Assembly (NCBI RefSeq): GCF_905171775.1
Contig: NC_053491.1
Location: 333,572,952 to 333,636,951, forward strand
Direction of reading: 5' to 3'
Origin: Rana temporaria
Lineage: Eukaryota > Chordata > Amphibia > Anura > Ranidae
Length of the DNA: 64,000 nucleotides
The notes under the pieces are model-generated. The model was not told the DNA's origin. It saw only the letters and a program-made list of their open reading frames with translations, and made no database searches. The position numbers and the translations under genes are program-made. This document shows positions 11,190-22,266 of this stretch, one piece after another. Position 1 is the stretch's first letter. The number at the start of each line of letters is the position of its first letter.

Positions 11190-11815
11190 CCACATGCCGG
11201 ACCCCCTGCACAAACGTACGCACCAAGGAGTGCGCTGCCAAGGGTCGCTGAAAGTAAACGGCTAGAGCCGAGATCTGACTCTTAACCGTACTCAAGGCGA
11301 GAGCCTGATCCACTCCACGCTGTAAAAACGGCAGAATCCGGGACATCATGTATGTATGGGGGTGCCACTTCATCTCCTCACACATAGAGATGTAGGCCTT
11401 CCACGTACAATGGTAAATCTTTCGTGAAGTGGACTTCCGTGCTCGTAGCATGGTAGAAATCACCGAGCCCGACAGGCCTCGGTCCTTCAACACCTGGCTC
11501 TCAACAGCCACGCTGTCAATGCCAGCGACTGTAAAGCGGGGTGAAAGATAGGACCTTGCAACCGAAGATCTTCTCTCAGGGGTAGACTCCAGGGAACGTC
11601 TGACACCAGATGCAACGGGTCCGCGTACCAGGGACGGCGCGGCCAATCCGGAATCTTGGATTCCACCCCGCGCAGCAGGCGAGGAAGTAGCTGCAGGGGA
11701 GGGAAGGCGTATATTAGGCGATAGTGACCCCAAGGCGCCACCAGCACCACGTCTGACGCATCCGCCCACGGGTCCCTCGATCTGGTCACAAATTGTGACA
11801 CCTTCCGATTGAATT
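11190..11815 (-). mobile_element. DIRS fragment A4 (RNase H end to recombinase), minus strand
   Basis: The minus strand encodes, with frame changes, SQFVTRSRDPWADASD...YRLIYAFPPLQLLPRLLRG, then DSVAVESQVLKDRGLSGSVISTMLRARKS, then KGQISALAVYFQRPLAAHSLVRTF-like text. This is collinear with about 2930-3500 of copy A1 and about 47090-47690 of copy B2. Both ends are truncated without terminal repeats. Confidence 0.8.
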
Positions 11816-12237
11816 GCTGTGTGAGAAAATGTTTTACTCCTGTTGGAGTTTTAGAATGAATTATTTTTTTCCCTCACCTGTCCATGCCCTTTATACAGTA
11901 TTTTGGATGTTTTTTATGAACTAATTTGAACAGGCTATTGCACAGAATTTGCACATTGAATTTCTGCCCTGAGAGAATGGGCGTTTTTTAAGGATTTTTT
12001 CACTTGTCTTTCCACTGTATGTTTGTGGATTTTGAGCGATTTTTGTTTCACCTATATTTTGCAAAGGTTGGTGTTTTTTTTTTTTTTTTGTAAACTTGTA
12101 TCTCCTACAAAGCCCCAACTCTTGGAAAACAAAGTCTTCCCGGCTTTTCACCCCCCCCCCCCCCCCAAACTAGGGATCTGATGTAAACCTGATTGGTTGA
12201 AGAAGCACTGATCTGTGTTCCATTTTAACTTGATCAG

Positions 12238-12393
12238 AAACCAGGCACAGTTCTTCAGGCATCACAATCAAAAACGCCTGTGGTGGAAGCTAAAAAGACA
12301 GAGGTGGCAAAGTCGAAGTCCCCTTCAAAAGCCCCACAGCCAGCAAGTGAAAGCTCTGAGGATTCAGACAGCAATGAAGAGCCAGTTGCTGAG
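12238..12393 (+). CDS. TCOF1: Treacle-like gene, local exon 3
   Basis: A 52-codon phase 0-0 exon between acceptor 'tgatcag' and donor gt at 12394. It begins KPGTVLQASQSKTP and ends SESSEDSDSNEEPVAE, closing on Glu where most sister exons close on Lys. The 'gatcag|AAACC' entry is shared with local exon 6, and 'cag|AAACC' with exons 4, 5 and 7. Confidence 0.8.
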
Positions 12394-12450
12394 GTATTTA
12401 AAGAAGTTTTGAACTTTGTTCTTCTCGAATATATAGTTACTGTGCATTAA

Positions 12451-12999
<549 letters not shown>

Positions 13000-13836
13000 T
13001 TAAAGTAGAACAATTATAATTTTTTGGTGATAGAGCAAGGAAGGTTTTTTTTTTTTTTTTGCCGTCTGTTGCATTGCAGAGATTTTCCTTCACTTTCTGT
13101 CCCATAGCCAGACAGGGAGCGATTCCTGAAAATTAAGGGAGTTCCTTGGGGACCCCCAGGTCACCAGAACAAGTGTCTCTATTGGAAGTTTTTCCCTCCA
13201 TTACTTTTCTGGGGACAACCCAAAATTTGGGATGTTCTTTTACTTTCACTCTCCATGATAATGGTAAACGGTAGGGATGAGCTTCGCGTTCGATTCGAAC
13301 GTATGTTCGACTCGAACATCGGTCGTTCGATCGTTCGTCGAAACTCGAACAAAACGGGTCGTTCGCGCCAAATTCGAGTGACGCAAAACGTCCCATAATT
13401 CACTGCGGCGTTGAGCGCTGATGATTGGCCAAGCATGCTGTATGTCCCGCATGCTTGGCCAATCACAGCGCGCAAAAAACGAAGAGCCATAATTGGCCAA
13501 AGCCAGGATGGCTTTGGCCAATTATGGCTCGGGGGGATTAGTACACGCCCCACACTATAAAAGGCAGCCTGCACGGCGGCCTCGTGTAGTGTGTTCCGGC
13601 TTTGTGAAAGCGAGGAGCAGTGAGACAGTTAGAGAGAGAGAGAGATGGATAGAGACACAGTGTCTTTTCTACCAGATAGAGCAGGAAGACTAGTCAGTAT
13701 AGTTAAATCTACAGTTTGTAGAGAATATATTCACATCCCTAGGAGTTGTCAATATATTTATAAACTGTATAGCTCAGCTAGATCTGCTATTAGTATCTGT
13801 CAGGCAGGAGATTGTTCTTCATGCAGTGCTCTAACG

Positions 13837-14021
13837 CAGTGGTCATCAACCTTGTCCTGCAGGGCCCACTAACAGGCCAGGTTTGCAAGATAACTGAAAT
13901 ACATCACAGCTGATATCGTTTGCTCCTCAGTGATTGCAGTATTCTAGACTGCATCTCCCCAAGGTAATGCATAAAACCTGGCCTGTTAGTGGGCCCTGCA
14001 GGACAGGGTTGATGACCACTG
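13837..14021 (+). mobile_element. Nested hAT-type MITE, 185 bp, 8-bp target duplication
   Basis: Ends CAGTGGTCATCAACC and GGTTGATGACCACTG are perfect inverted repeats, and the inverted arms extend about 60 bp. Flanked by CTCTAACG at 13829-13836 and 14022-14029. The CAGTGGT...CAACC end is typical of hAT/Charlie-like elements. Inserted inside the larger hAT-type element. Confidence 0.88.
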
Positions 14022-14149
14022 CTCTAACGCGTTGTATTGCCTGCATTAGGGATTAGCTTAAACCTAGTACTCCGTGTTATTAAACGTGTGCTAGTTAATT
14101 GCACACACACGCATTACCTGTTACTGCACGTGTGCAATTTATTTGCACA

Positions 14150-14450
14150 GAAACGCAGTCGCTGTTAATGCAAGTGGGCTATTGAATTGCACAGAAACGC
14201 AGTCGCTCTTACTGCGCGTGTGCTGTTTAATAGCAACTAAACGCAGTTGGTGTCACTGCGTGTGTGCTGTTACATAGTACCTGAACGCAGTCGCTCTTAC
14301 TGCGCGGATGCTGTTTAATACCACCTGAACGCAGTTGGTGTGACTGCGTCTGTTTTGTTACATAGCACCTGAACGCAGTCGCTCTTACTGTGTGTGTGCA
14401 GTTTACTAACACCTGAACGCAGTTGATGTCACTGCGACTATTTTGTTAAT
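14150..14450 (+). repeat. Tandem repeat, 88-bp period of two ~44-bp half units
   Basis: The phrase 'acgcagtcgctctta' recurs at 14197, 14285 and 14373, exactly 88 bp apart, alternating with 'acgcagttggtgt' half units. It lies inside the hAT-type element. No ORF of interest. Confidence 0.75.
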
Positions 14451-15840
14451 GACAATTTTTGATGCAATACTTTGCAGGTGGCTCCTTGTTGCGCTCCAAT
14501 TAAAGATATTGGGAGGGGTTGCAGTGTTGTGTTGTGCCTACGGACACATTTTTTGTGCCCGTGTAACAGGGGCGCCTAATAACACTTTTTGATGCAATAC
14601 TTTGCACGTGGCTCTTTGTTGCGCTCCAATTACAGTATGTTTGAGGGGTGCCCTTTTTTTCTACAATTGTGCTTTCACAAAAAAATAATGGCAGTATTAA
14701 ATTACTTTGTTCTTATAATAATTTCATGTTGTGCAGGGACATTTCTAAACGCGTGCCACTACTATAGACACACAGCAGGTGTGATATTTGAAGGACTTTT
14801 TCATTTTTTTTTTTTTTCACTTTAAGCATCATTAAAATCGCTGCTCCGGAAAAACGTTAAAAAAAAAAAAATCCATTGATACATGTTCCCTGGGGCAAGA
14901 CCCGGGTTCTGAAAGACGTTTTCCAATATTAAATTGAATATTGGTCTTTAAAATGAGCGTTTTTGAATTCGAACGTTCGAGTCCCATAGACTTCAATGGG
15001 GTTCTAAATGGGGTTCGTGTGAACCCGCGGTCTGTTCGAACGTTCTGGTGCGAACCGAACCCGGGTATGTTCGGCTCATCCCTAGTAAACGGTACAAATT
15101 GAGAGGATGAATCTCCTTAACGGGGGCACAGACGGCAATAAAAACTGACAAACGTTCTTATCCCTCTCCACTCCATCCAAAGCCTCAAAAAAGTTTGCCT
15201 TTTAGTTGTACTTTAAGGCTGTAGTGTTAAATGCCATGTTCAACGCTTGAGAAAACAAAATGGCCAACTTTTGAATTGGTAAATCTAAATATTGCTTATG
15301 AATATTTAATGTTTCTGGCATGCAGCCTGCAGATGGAGCTCTGTGCAAGGTATATTCTCGTATTTATTTATTTTTTCTTCTATATACCAACTTTAATATC
15401 TATCTCCATCTCGGATAAGTCCAGGCAAGGAGCTGCAGGCTGTACAATAGTAGAACATTTTAATATAAAATATATCCTTATCCTGACGCAGTGAACTGAA
15501 AAATTCATATTTTGAACTGTTGTTCATATTTTTTCTTTTCACTGTGTCATGTAAGGGAACTTTTTGACTAAAACTTTCTACTATTGAGCTCTGCTCCTGA
15601 TCCTCCTTTTGCTTTGGATTATGTAAATCGGATAGAGATCATACAGTAAATTGCACCCTCACTGCTCATTGGATGGCACTGTAGTCCTCTATGGGCTGCC
15701 TGTTCTAGAAGGAATCTGCGGGGCAGATTTTTCCTTTTTCTGATTCTGTGGTCTGTTGGACAGGTCCCTCTTGTTCCTGTTTGTTTTTTTTGCTCCCTCA
15801 TGTCCCCTCTTGAGATTGCACAGACTATATTTTACTTATG

Positions 15841-16792
15841 TAAAGATGGTCCAATCAAAGATGATACACTCTGAAGTTTAGGCACCACATCCCAAATTAG
15901 AATTAATGAAAAAGGAAGGAGAAAAGGAGTGGGATTTTCTTATCGGTGCAATAAATTATTCATATTAAGATTAGAAAGAAAACGTTTTTGGACCACATAG
16001 GTACAAAAAATATTAAAGACGTTTTATTAGTGTATAGACAACTTTAAAATAGATCCACAAAATGATTACATGTGTAACATAAAGGTGAAAATAATTGGCG
16101 GTCACAAATTAACATATTGTAGTCAAGCTGAGATGAAGTGGATTGTAGTGTCCCAACATATTTCGCTTGTAAAGCTTCCTCAGGGGTAAACAGTAACAAT
16201 CAGGGCTTACAGTTATGACTACATAAATAAAAAAAATATATAATTTAGTATTGCATAAATACAAAAAAGAAGAAGAAATGCACAAAAAAAATACAAGGCA
16301 ACAGAATATTTATTAAATATTGCAGAGACCAGGTTTTTCATGCTTACCCTAATGCTTATTTTGACCAACAATCGCCAAACACCCATAACGCTGGATCAAA
16401 GCGAAATCCCCCAGTGGGGAAGGAGAGCCGAGCCTACCGCATAGGACACTATTGGGGAAAGGCTCGGTGGGGAACACAGATAACAAAAAGGTGTCATTTA
16501 AATGACAAGGATGAATGTAGAATTAATTTTAAATAAACAAAATGTAGTGCTTATACAAAGCACCAAGTGTCTCTCTCACTTAAAAACAAAGGAAATTGTG
16601 AAATGATTGAAGCAGGAGATGAGGATGTACCTCGTCATTTAGCATTTATCTGGAGATATAAGTTAAGCCAATAATTTTGTCAATATATCTACATGCCAAA
16701 ATCCTCAATGTTGGCACATAGTTGGATATGGAGCACTAGATGCAAACAGACCATATGTAAAGTCAAATATATCTGCATCTCTGACTAATAAA
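15841..16792 (-). mobile_element. Retroinsertion of Penelope-like type, 15-bp target duplication
   Basis: A 952-bp insert flanked by a 15-bp direct repeat, TATATTTTACTTATG (15826-15840 and 16793-16807); the paralogous block has a single copy (21952-21966), proving insertion. A variable-length duplication of this size points to target-primed reverse transcription. The minus strand contains a 'ctgaggaagc...gcgaaatatgtt' phrase typical of Penelope/Neptune-like repeats in fish and frogs, and it matches a hammerhead ribozyme core. No protein ORF remains. Confidence 0.65.
16151..16186 (-). ncRNA. Hammerhead-ribozyme-like core in the Penelope-like insert
   Basis: On the minus strand the order is CCC (strand of helix I), CTGAGGA (matches CUGANGA), one extra A, GCTT-TAC-AAGC (helix II), GAAA, TATGTT (minimal helix III and cleavage triplet), GGG (pairs with CCC, helix I). 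Type I hammerheads with very short helix III are known in Penelope-like elements. The extra A before helix II and the short helix I make activity uncertain. Recognised by eye only. Confidence 0.4.
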
Positions 16793-16924
16793 TATATTTT
16801 ACTTATGTTTTGTGATTATAGGTTACCTTATTAAACAATTGCAGTAGTCTTGCCCTTTTTTTTTAATTTTTTTTTTTTTTAATTGCTGTCCTGATTTACC
16901 TCTGCTGTTTTTTCTCTTGGTCAG

Positions 16925-17080
16925 AAACCTGCCACAGTTCATTTATCTCAGCCAAAAACTCCTTCTGGGGGAGCTAAGCAAGCATCTGTGTTGGCTAAAA
17001 CTCAGAGCCCAGCAAAAACAACTCCACTAGCAGATGAGAGCTCGGAGGAGTCAGACAGTGAGGAAGAGTCCGCTGCTAAG
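16925..17080 (+). CDS. TCOF1: Treacle-like gene, local exon 4 (duplicate of exon 5)
   Basis: A 52-codon phase 0-0 exon, acceptor 'ttggtcag', donor gt at 17081. Begins KPATVHLSQPKTPSGGAKQ and ends DESSEESDSEEESAAK. It differs from local exon 5 by one in-frame codon and two substitutions, both synonymous. The two exons lie in a duplicated block. Confidence 0.85.
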
Positions 17081-17454
17081 GTATCTAAAGGGATTTTCAT
17101 TTTTATGTGTACGTATGGTATCCCTGCAGCCCGTTAATTTTATTACCTCCCGCCATACTGATCGTACCAATGAGAGCATAGGGATCTTAACCCCTGGTGT
17201 ATGTGTACGTTTTGTCTTTAATGCTACCAAAAGGTTCTCGGCTTGTAATATATTTAACAAATACTTCTCTACTCTACCGGGCTTTGTTTCTGTGTGAACC
17301 AATTACGCAAATGTTTAATTTGTCCTGTCAAGTAATACAAATAGACATCTGGCAGCGCCAACCCTGCCTTTGCCTTTTGGGCGCTGTAATGTTGTCAGCT
17401 TTACTTTACATCTACCTTTTTGCCCATATAAATTTTATAAATTGTGAATTACAT

Positions 17455-19690
17455 TTTTTTTTTTTTTTTAAACTTTTTAGGCACTACTACTGGGGAGTGT
17501 GAGAAGATGTACAAATACTTTGGTAGTAGGATCATTTTAATTAAATGTATTCTTCCCACCACTGACAAAGGAAGTTTACTCTAAATCCTCAACTTGACTT
17601 TAATATACTCCATCAATGGATAAACATTGGCCTCCAATGCCGCCCGGGGTTGTCTTGTTATATGAATCCAAAAATATTTAAAGGAGTCCACTATCTTAAG
17701 TGGGGTGTCCGTCATCTCCTCCATTTCCCCTTCTCGATGCATTGGCATAAGAAAAGACTTCTGCCAATTAATCTTAAGTCCTGAGTACCTGCCAATCGTA
17801 TCTATTATACTCATAGCATTCCTCAGGGTATCCTGTGTATCTCGCCTATACAATATGATATCGTCTGCATACAGTCCAATCTGTTATGTACTATCGCCCA
17901 TTTCTATCCCCTTATATTCTTCAGACTGCCGGAATCGTAAGGCTAATGACTCAATTGTAATAGCAAATAGAGGAGACAGCGGACACCCTTGCCTCATACC
18001 CCTAAATAAGTTAATTGACAGGGTCAGTATCCCATTAATCAATAGCTTGGATCGTGGGGCTGCATATAGAGTATCCTTACCCATTGCTTAAATCTGTTCC
18101 CGAATCCAAACTTCCCCAGTGTTGCCTGCAAGGGTCTCCACTCTACGGAGTCAAAGGCTTTGACTGTATCAAGAGATGCCAAAGCCCCTGTCTCTGCAAT
18201 ATACTCCTTCATCTGTACTACCAATTGTGTTCTATGAATGTTTATCGATGTTGATTTGCCGATTATGAAACCTGTCTGGTCGACATACACTATAGATGTT
18301 ATTACGGTGTTTAATCTTTTGGCCAATATCTTGGCCAGAATTTTATAATCGCAGTTTAGCAAAGCTATTGGCCTATATGAGGTACATTCACTTGGGTCCT
18401 TATCCGTTTTTAATAGTACAATTACTGTTGCTTCATACATGAAATGTGGGAGTTCTCCTCTAGCAAAGGCCTCTCTGTATACCTTAGTTGGTATTGGAGC
18501 TATCAGGTCTAAATATCGACTATACACCTCCAGGGGTAAACCATCTGGGTCTGGGGATTTACTCGTTGCCAACGAGCCGATAGCTTCCCTTACTCCTACC
18601 TTCCGTGATCTCCCCGTCCATTAATTTTGCATTTTCTCTAGTAGTTTTGGGAACTCTACTTCCTCCAGGTAGCCCACTATATCCTCCTCTGCACATGTTA
18701 ATGAGGTGGCATACATTTTAACATAATATTCATGGAAGCATTTCAGTATTTCTTCTATTGTACAAACTAATATCCCCTGTTCATTTTGTATCTCGGATAT
18801 AGCTGACGATGTCTGTTTAGCTATAAGTGAAAATAGTCTACTGGCTTGGTTCCCCTGTTCAAAAAATGTCTGCCGTAAAAAAAAAAATTGTTTCCGTTTT
18901 GGCTTTTATTTCTATTTGACCTTTTTATATAGCCTACGCAGATTTTCCCACCTTGCCTGATTTTCATTCGCGGGGTTTGATATAAACTCATCCTCCACTT
19001 TTGTAGATTCCTTTTTAGCCAGTTCCTCCTCTCCTTGCCTACTAACACGTTTAACGCGTGATATAGTTGACTTCAAGACCCCCCGCAGATATGCCTTAAA
19101 ATGCGTCCCATACACTAGCGTCCATTGCATAGGTCCCATGTGCCTCAAAGATATCTAGTTGTTCTGGTATACGGTCATCAGGCCCAATTTGTGCTAGCCA
19201 ATATGGATGCGTTTTCCAGATTGGCCGGTTACCCATGGGACCAATATTTAATCTAAACAATAGTGGGAGTGATCGGATCCCCCCCCCGAGGTAGGTAGCC
19301 AACTGATTGTGCCAATGGTTGAACTTTATCATTCCCCCCCCCCCCAAACCATATCTATACGAGACAAACCACTTCCTCCTGGGGCTGACCACGAATAAGC
19401 CCTGGTCTGTGGATTCCTAATTCTCCACAGGTCATTCCAACCTACCTAAACCAAAAGTCTTTTTAGCTTATTCTCTCTACTGGCCCGTTTAGGGGTCGCC
19501 CTCCATATCTGTCTAAGGTTGGATCCAATAGCATATTGTAATTCCCCATGCACATCACATAGGCATTAGGATATTGAGCTAGAAACAGCACTGCCGCCTT
19601 CAAAACATGTATTCCCATCAACACAAATGGCAACGAATATAGTACTCCATAAATAAATACATATCTGCCCTCAGAATCACATTTATACTT
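17455..19690 (-). mobile_element. L1-like LINE, minus strand, decayed
   Basis: A long minus-strand non-LTR retrotransposon body. A T-rich run at about 17453-17470 could be its poly-A tail read in reverse. From high to low coordinates it shows the end of an endonuclease-like region (about 19390-19100), a linker with TLVYGTHFKAYLRGVL (about 19115), then reverse transcriptase (18572-17581). Stops and frameshifts throughout. It separates the two duplicated blocks. L1/Tx1 group is likely; the exact clade was not resolved. Confidence 0.75.
17581..18572 (-). pseudogene. LINE reverse transcriptase domain (broken)
   Basis: Minus-strand frames carry SPDPDGLPLEVY (the SPGPDGLP motif), CTSYRPIALLNCDYKILAKI (RPI.LLN block), DQTGFIIGKST, LDTVKAFDSVEW (motif A; FDSV in place of FDRV), then after a frameshift MRQGCPLSPLLF-like text (GMRQGCPLSPLFAI at about 17960-18010). 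The FADD-type catalytic motif is not intact. This motif order is that of the L1/Tx1 reverse transcriptase. Confidence 0.85.
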
Positions 19691-19692
19691 AA

Positions 19693-20178
19693 AGGGGTTG
19701 TAAAGACAAAAATATTTTCCTCCTAAATTAAAGTCTGACAGTAGCTGATAAAGTAAAAAGTAAGGTTTTGCATTATAACTAGTTTGATACCTGTTGAAAT
19801 CGAGCTGTTTTATTCACCTCCAGCACTCCTGAATCGTTATTCTCACTGACTTCCTGGTTTGCGGTGCGCATTCATTCTTGCTACATCACGGCCTAATGGG
19901 AACTACAGTTCCCATTAGGCTTAGCCTCCATGCCTGTGAGGGATAAGAGAGCATATTCATGCAGGGCTGTAGTCATAGGGAGGGGGTGAGCACATTCTGC
20001 TTTCCACCATGCAAAACGGCTCAGATGCTGGTGGAAAACAAGAAGAGGAGAGGCAGGAAATGGCATTTTCAAACCTGGATTACTGAGGTCAAAAGGAAAA
20101 AACGAGGTAAGTGATATTTAAATGCTCTAGCTTACAGCAATCAATTGATCTAATAAAAAACGAACCTTTAGTGTTCCT
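19693..20178 (+). mobile_element. TTAA-flanked MITE, 486 bp
   Basis: TTAA at 19689-19692 and 20179-20182. The left end AGGGGTTGTAAAG and the right end 'ctttagtgttcct' are imperfect inverse copies. Central palindrome 'cctaatgggaactacagttcccattagg' in two arms (about 19890-19920). No ORF. The left end resembles the MITE at 35575, the right end that at 42201. Confidence 0.6.
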
Positions 20179-20831
20179 TTAAGTATGATGTGTGATATGA
20201 GTGGTATATATGATATAACCCATGGTTTCTTAAAATATTTTAAATTATCCTTTGTCATATGCGTTTCCTGCAGACATACTATTTTTGCCTTGGTCTGTCC
20301 AATGATTGTAAATATCTGACTTCTCTTGGACCCCTTTCACACTGAGGAGTTTTTCAGGCGGTACAGCGCTAAAAATAGCGCTGCTATACCATACCTTATA
20401 TAAATACCAATGTATACAATACCTCTATATAACATTTACCAATCTGAGTATCCAAAAGTAATCAAAAAGAAAAAATCCGTAACGTGAAAACACAGTAGCT
20501 AAACAGTGCCACACCTATATTTATATACCCATATTCCCCCCCCCCCCCCCCCAAAAAAAAAAGCACCCTGAGTGACAAAAGAGGATTACATAACCACGAA
20601 ATTGGCCATGCAAATTAAAATATTACTGTGCAAAAAAAAAGGGGGGGGGGGGGGGTTCAGTCCTAAAGAAGAATAAATAAAAAACGTTTAGGATTCAAAG
20701 GAAACCTATTAAACATTATGGGTGTCCGCTTATTAATTTGCAACCATTCATTGGCTTGTTCTGCTGTAGTAACAAACACCTTTCCCTTATCCTCCACTCT
20801 CAACCGGTCTGGATATGCCATTGAGTATACT
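20179..20831 (+). other. Intron sequence, repeat scraps only
   Basis: A 'ggacccctttcacactgagg' MITE end with no partner lies at about 20329-20400. Poly-C (about 20536-20552) and poly-G (about 20641-20655) tracts surround 'a'-rich text. A minus-strand 60-codon open frame at 20663-20845 reads YPDRLRVEDKGKVFVTTAEQ, reminiscent of the L1 C-terminal or ORF1 style, but it is too short to assign. Confidence 0.4.
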
Positions 20832-22266
20832 TTAAAGTAGAACAATTATAATTGTTTGGGGGGTAGAGCAAGGGAGGGTAGGTGGGTGTGTGTTTGTTTG
20901 TTTTTTTGTTTTTTTTTTGCTATCTGTCGCATTGCAGAGATTTCCCTTCACTTTCAGTCCCATAGCCAGACAGGAAGCGAGAGCAGATTCCTGAAAATTA
21001 AGGGAGTTCCTTGGGGACCCCCAGGGCACCAGAACAAGTGTCCCCATTGGAAGATTTTCCCTCCATTACTTTTCTGGGGACAACCCAAAATTTGGGGTGT
21101 TCTTCTACTTTCCATGATAATGATAAACGGTACAAATTGAGAGGGTGAATCTCCTTAACGGGGGCACAGACGGCAATAAAAACGGACAAACCTTCTAATC
21201 CTTCTCCACTCCATCCAAAACCCAAAAAAGTTTGCCTTTAGTTATACTTTTAAGGCTGTAGTGTTAAATCTGCCATGTTCAACGCTTGAGAAAACAAAAT
21301 GGCAAACTTTTTAATTGGGAAATCTAAATATTGGTTATGAATATTTAATGTTTCTGGCATGCAGATGGAGCTCTGTGCAAGGTATATTCTCGGTTTAAAA
21401 AAAAATATGAAAAAGCTTCCCCCCCCCCCCTTCTTCTTTCTTCTATATACCAACTTTAATATCTATCTCTATCTCAGATAAGTCCAGGCAAGGAGCTGCA
21501 GGCTGTACAATAGTAGAACATTTTTTAATATAAAATATTTCCTTATCCTGACACAGTGAACTGAAAAATTAGGAACAACTGTTTTGGACGTCCCCACACT
21601 TCCTCAATTTCTAATGTCAAACTGTTGTTCATATTTATTTATTTATTTTTTCTTTTCACTGTCATGTAAGGGAACTTTTTGACTAAATTGTTCTACTATT
21701 GAGCTCTGCTCCTGATCCTCCTTTGCTTTGGATTATGTATATCGGATAGAGATCATACAGTAAATTGCACTCTCACTGCTCATTGGATGGCACTGTAGTT
21801 CTCTGTGGGCTGCCTGTTGTAGAAGGAATCTGCGGGGCTGATTTTTCCTTTTTTCTGGTCCTGTGGTCTGCTGTTGGACAGGTCCCTCTTGTTCCTGTTT
21901 GTTTTTTTGTTTTTTTTGCTCCCTCATGTCCCCTCTTGAGATTGCACAGACTATATTTTACTTATGTTTTGTGATTATAGGTTACCTTATTAAACAATTG
22001 CAGTAATCTTGCCTTTTTTTTAAATGGCTGTCCTGATTACCTTTTGCTGTTTTTTTTTCTTGGTCAGAAACCTGCCACAGTTCATTTATCTCAGCCAAAA
22101 ACTCCTTCTGGGGGAGCTAAGCAAGCATCTGTGTTGGCTAAAACTCAGAGCCCAGCAAAAACAACTCCACTAGCAGATGATGAGAGCTCGGAGGAGTCGG
22201 ATAGTGAGGAAGAGTCCGCTGCTAAGGTATCTAAAAGGGATTTTCATTTTTACATGTACATATGGT
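20832..22266 (+). repeat. TCOF1: Duplicated block, copy 2 (carries local exon 5; empty-site copy)
   Basis: Paralogue of 13000-17120. It has no hAT-type insertion at about 21123-21130 and no Penelope-like insertion at about 21952-21966, so it shows the ancestral state at both sites. It carries a private 30-50 bp stretch at about 21572-21620. Ends diverge from copy 1 shortly after the exon donor. Confidence 0.88.
22068..22226 (+). CDS. TCOF1: Treacle-like gene, local exon 5 (duplicate of exon 4)
   Basis: A 53-codon phase 0-0 exon, acceptor 'cttggtcag', donor gt at 22227. Its protein equals local exon 4 plus one Asp (DDESSEESDSEEESAAK). Both splice sites are preserved, so both copies are likely used in the mRNA. 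Confidence 0.85.

Larger units (their letters stand above)
13272..15084 (+). mobile_element. hAT-type non-autonomous element, 1813 bp, exact 8-bp target duplication
   Basis: Ends TAGGGATGAGC and GCTCATCCCTA, flanked by GTAAACGG at 13264-13271 and 15085-15092. The paralogous block has the unoccupied site (ATAAACGG, about 21123-21130), so the boundaries are secure. Both ends are rich in 'gttcgaa'-type palindromic text. No transposase ORF. An 8-bp duplication is characteristic of the hAT superfamily. It contains a second hAT-type MITE and a tandem repeat. Confidence 0.92.
13000..17120 (+). repeat. TCOF1: Duplicated block, copy 1 (carries local exon 4; contains two later insertions)
   Basis: The block beginning 'ttaaagtagaacaattata' and ending just after local exon 4 is paralogous to 20832-22266, in the same order and orientation, with a few per cent divergence and small indels. 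Without the insertions at 13272-15084 and 15841-16792 (and their target duplications) it is about 1.33 kb, against about 1.43 kb for copy 2. Both copies end about 40 bp downstream of the exon donor. The left edge coincides with the TTAA at the right end of a MITE. Confidence 0.88.

Noticed and set aside
14150..14450. Regularly spaced repeats that could suggest a CRISPR array
   Set aside because: Half units are contiguous, there are no unique spacers, and the context is a vertebrate intron within a hAT-type element.
17121..17454. Additional treacle-like exon just after local exon 4
   Set aside because: Open frames exist but lack a phase-0 AG/GT frame and the acidic-serine composition.
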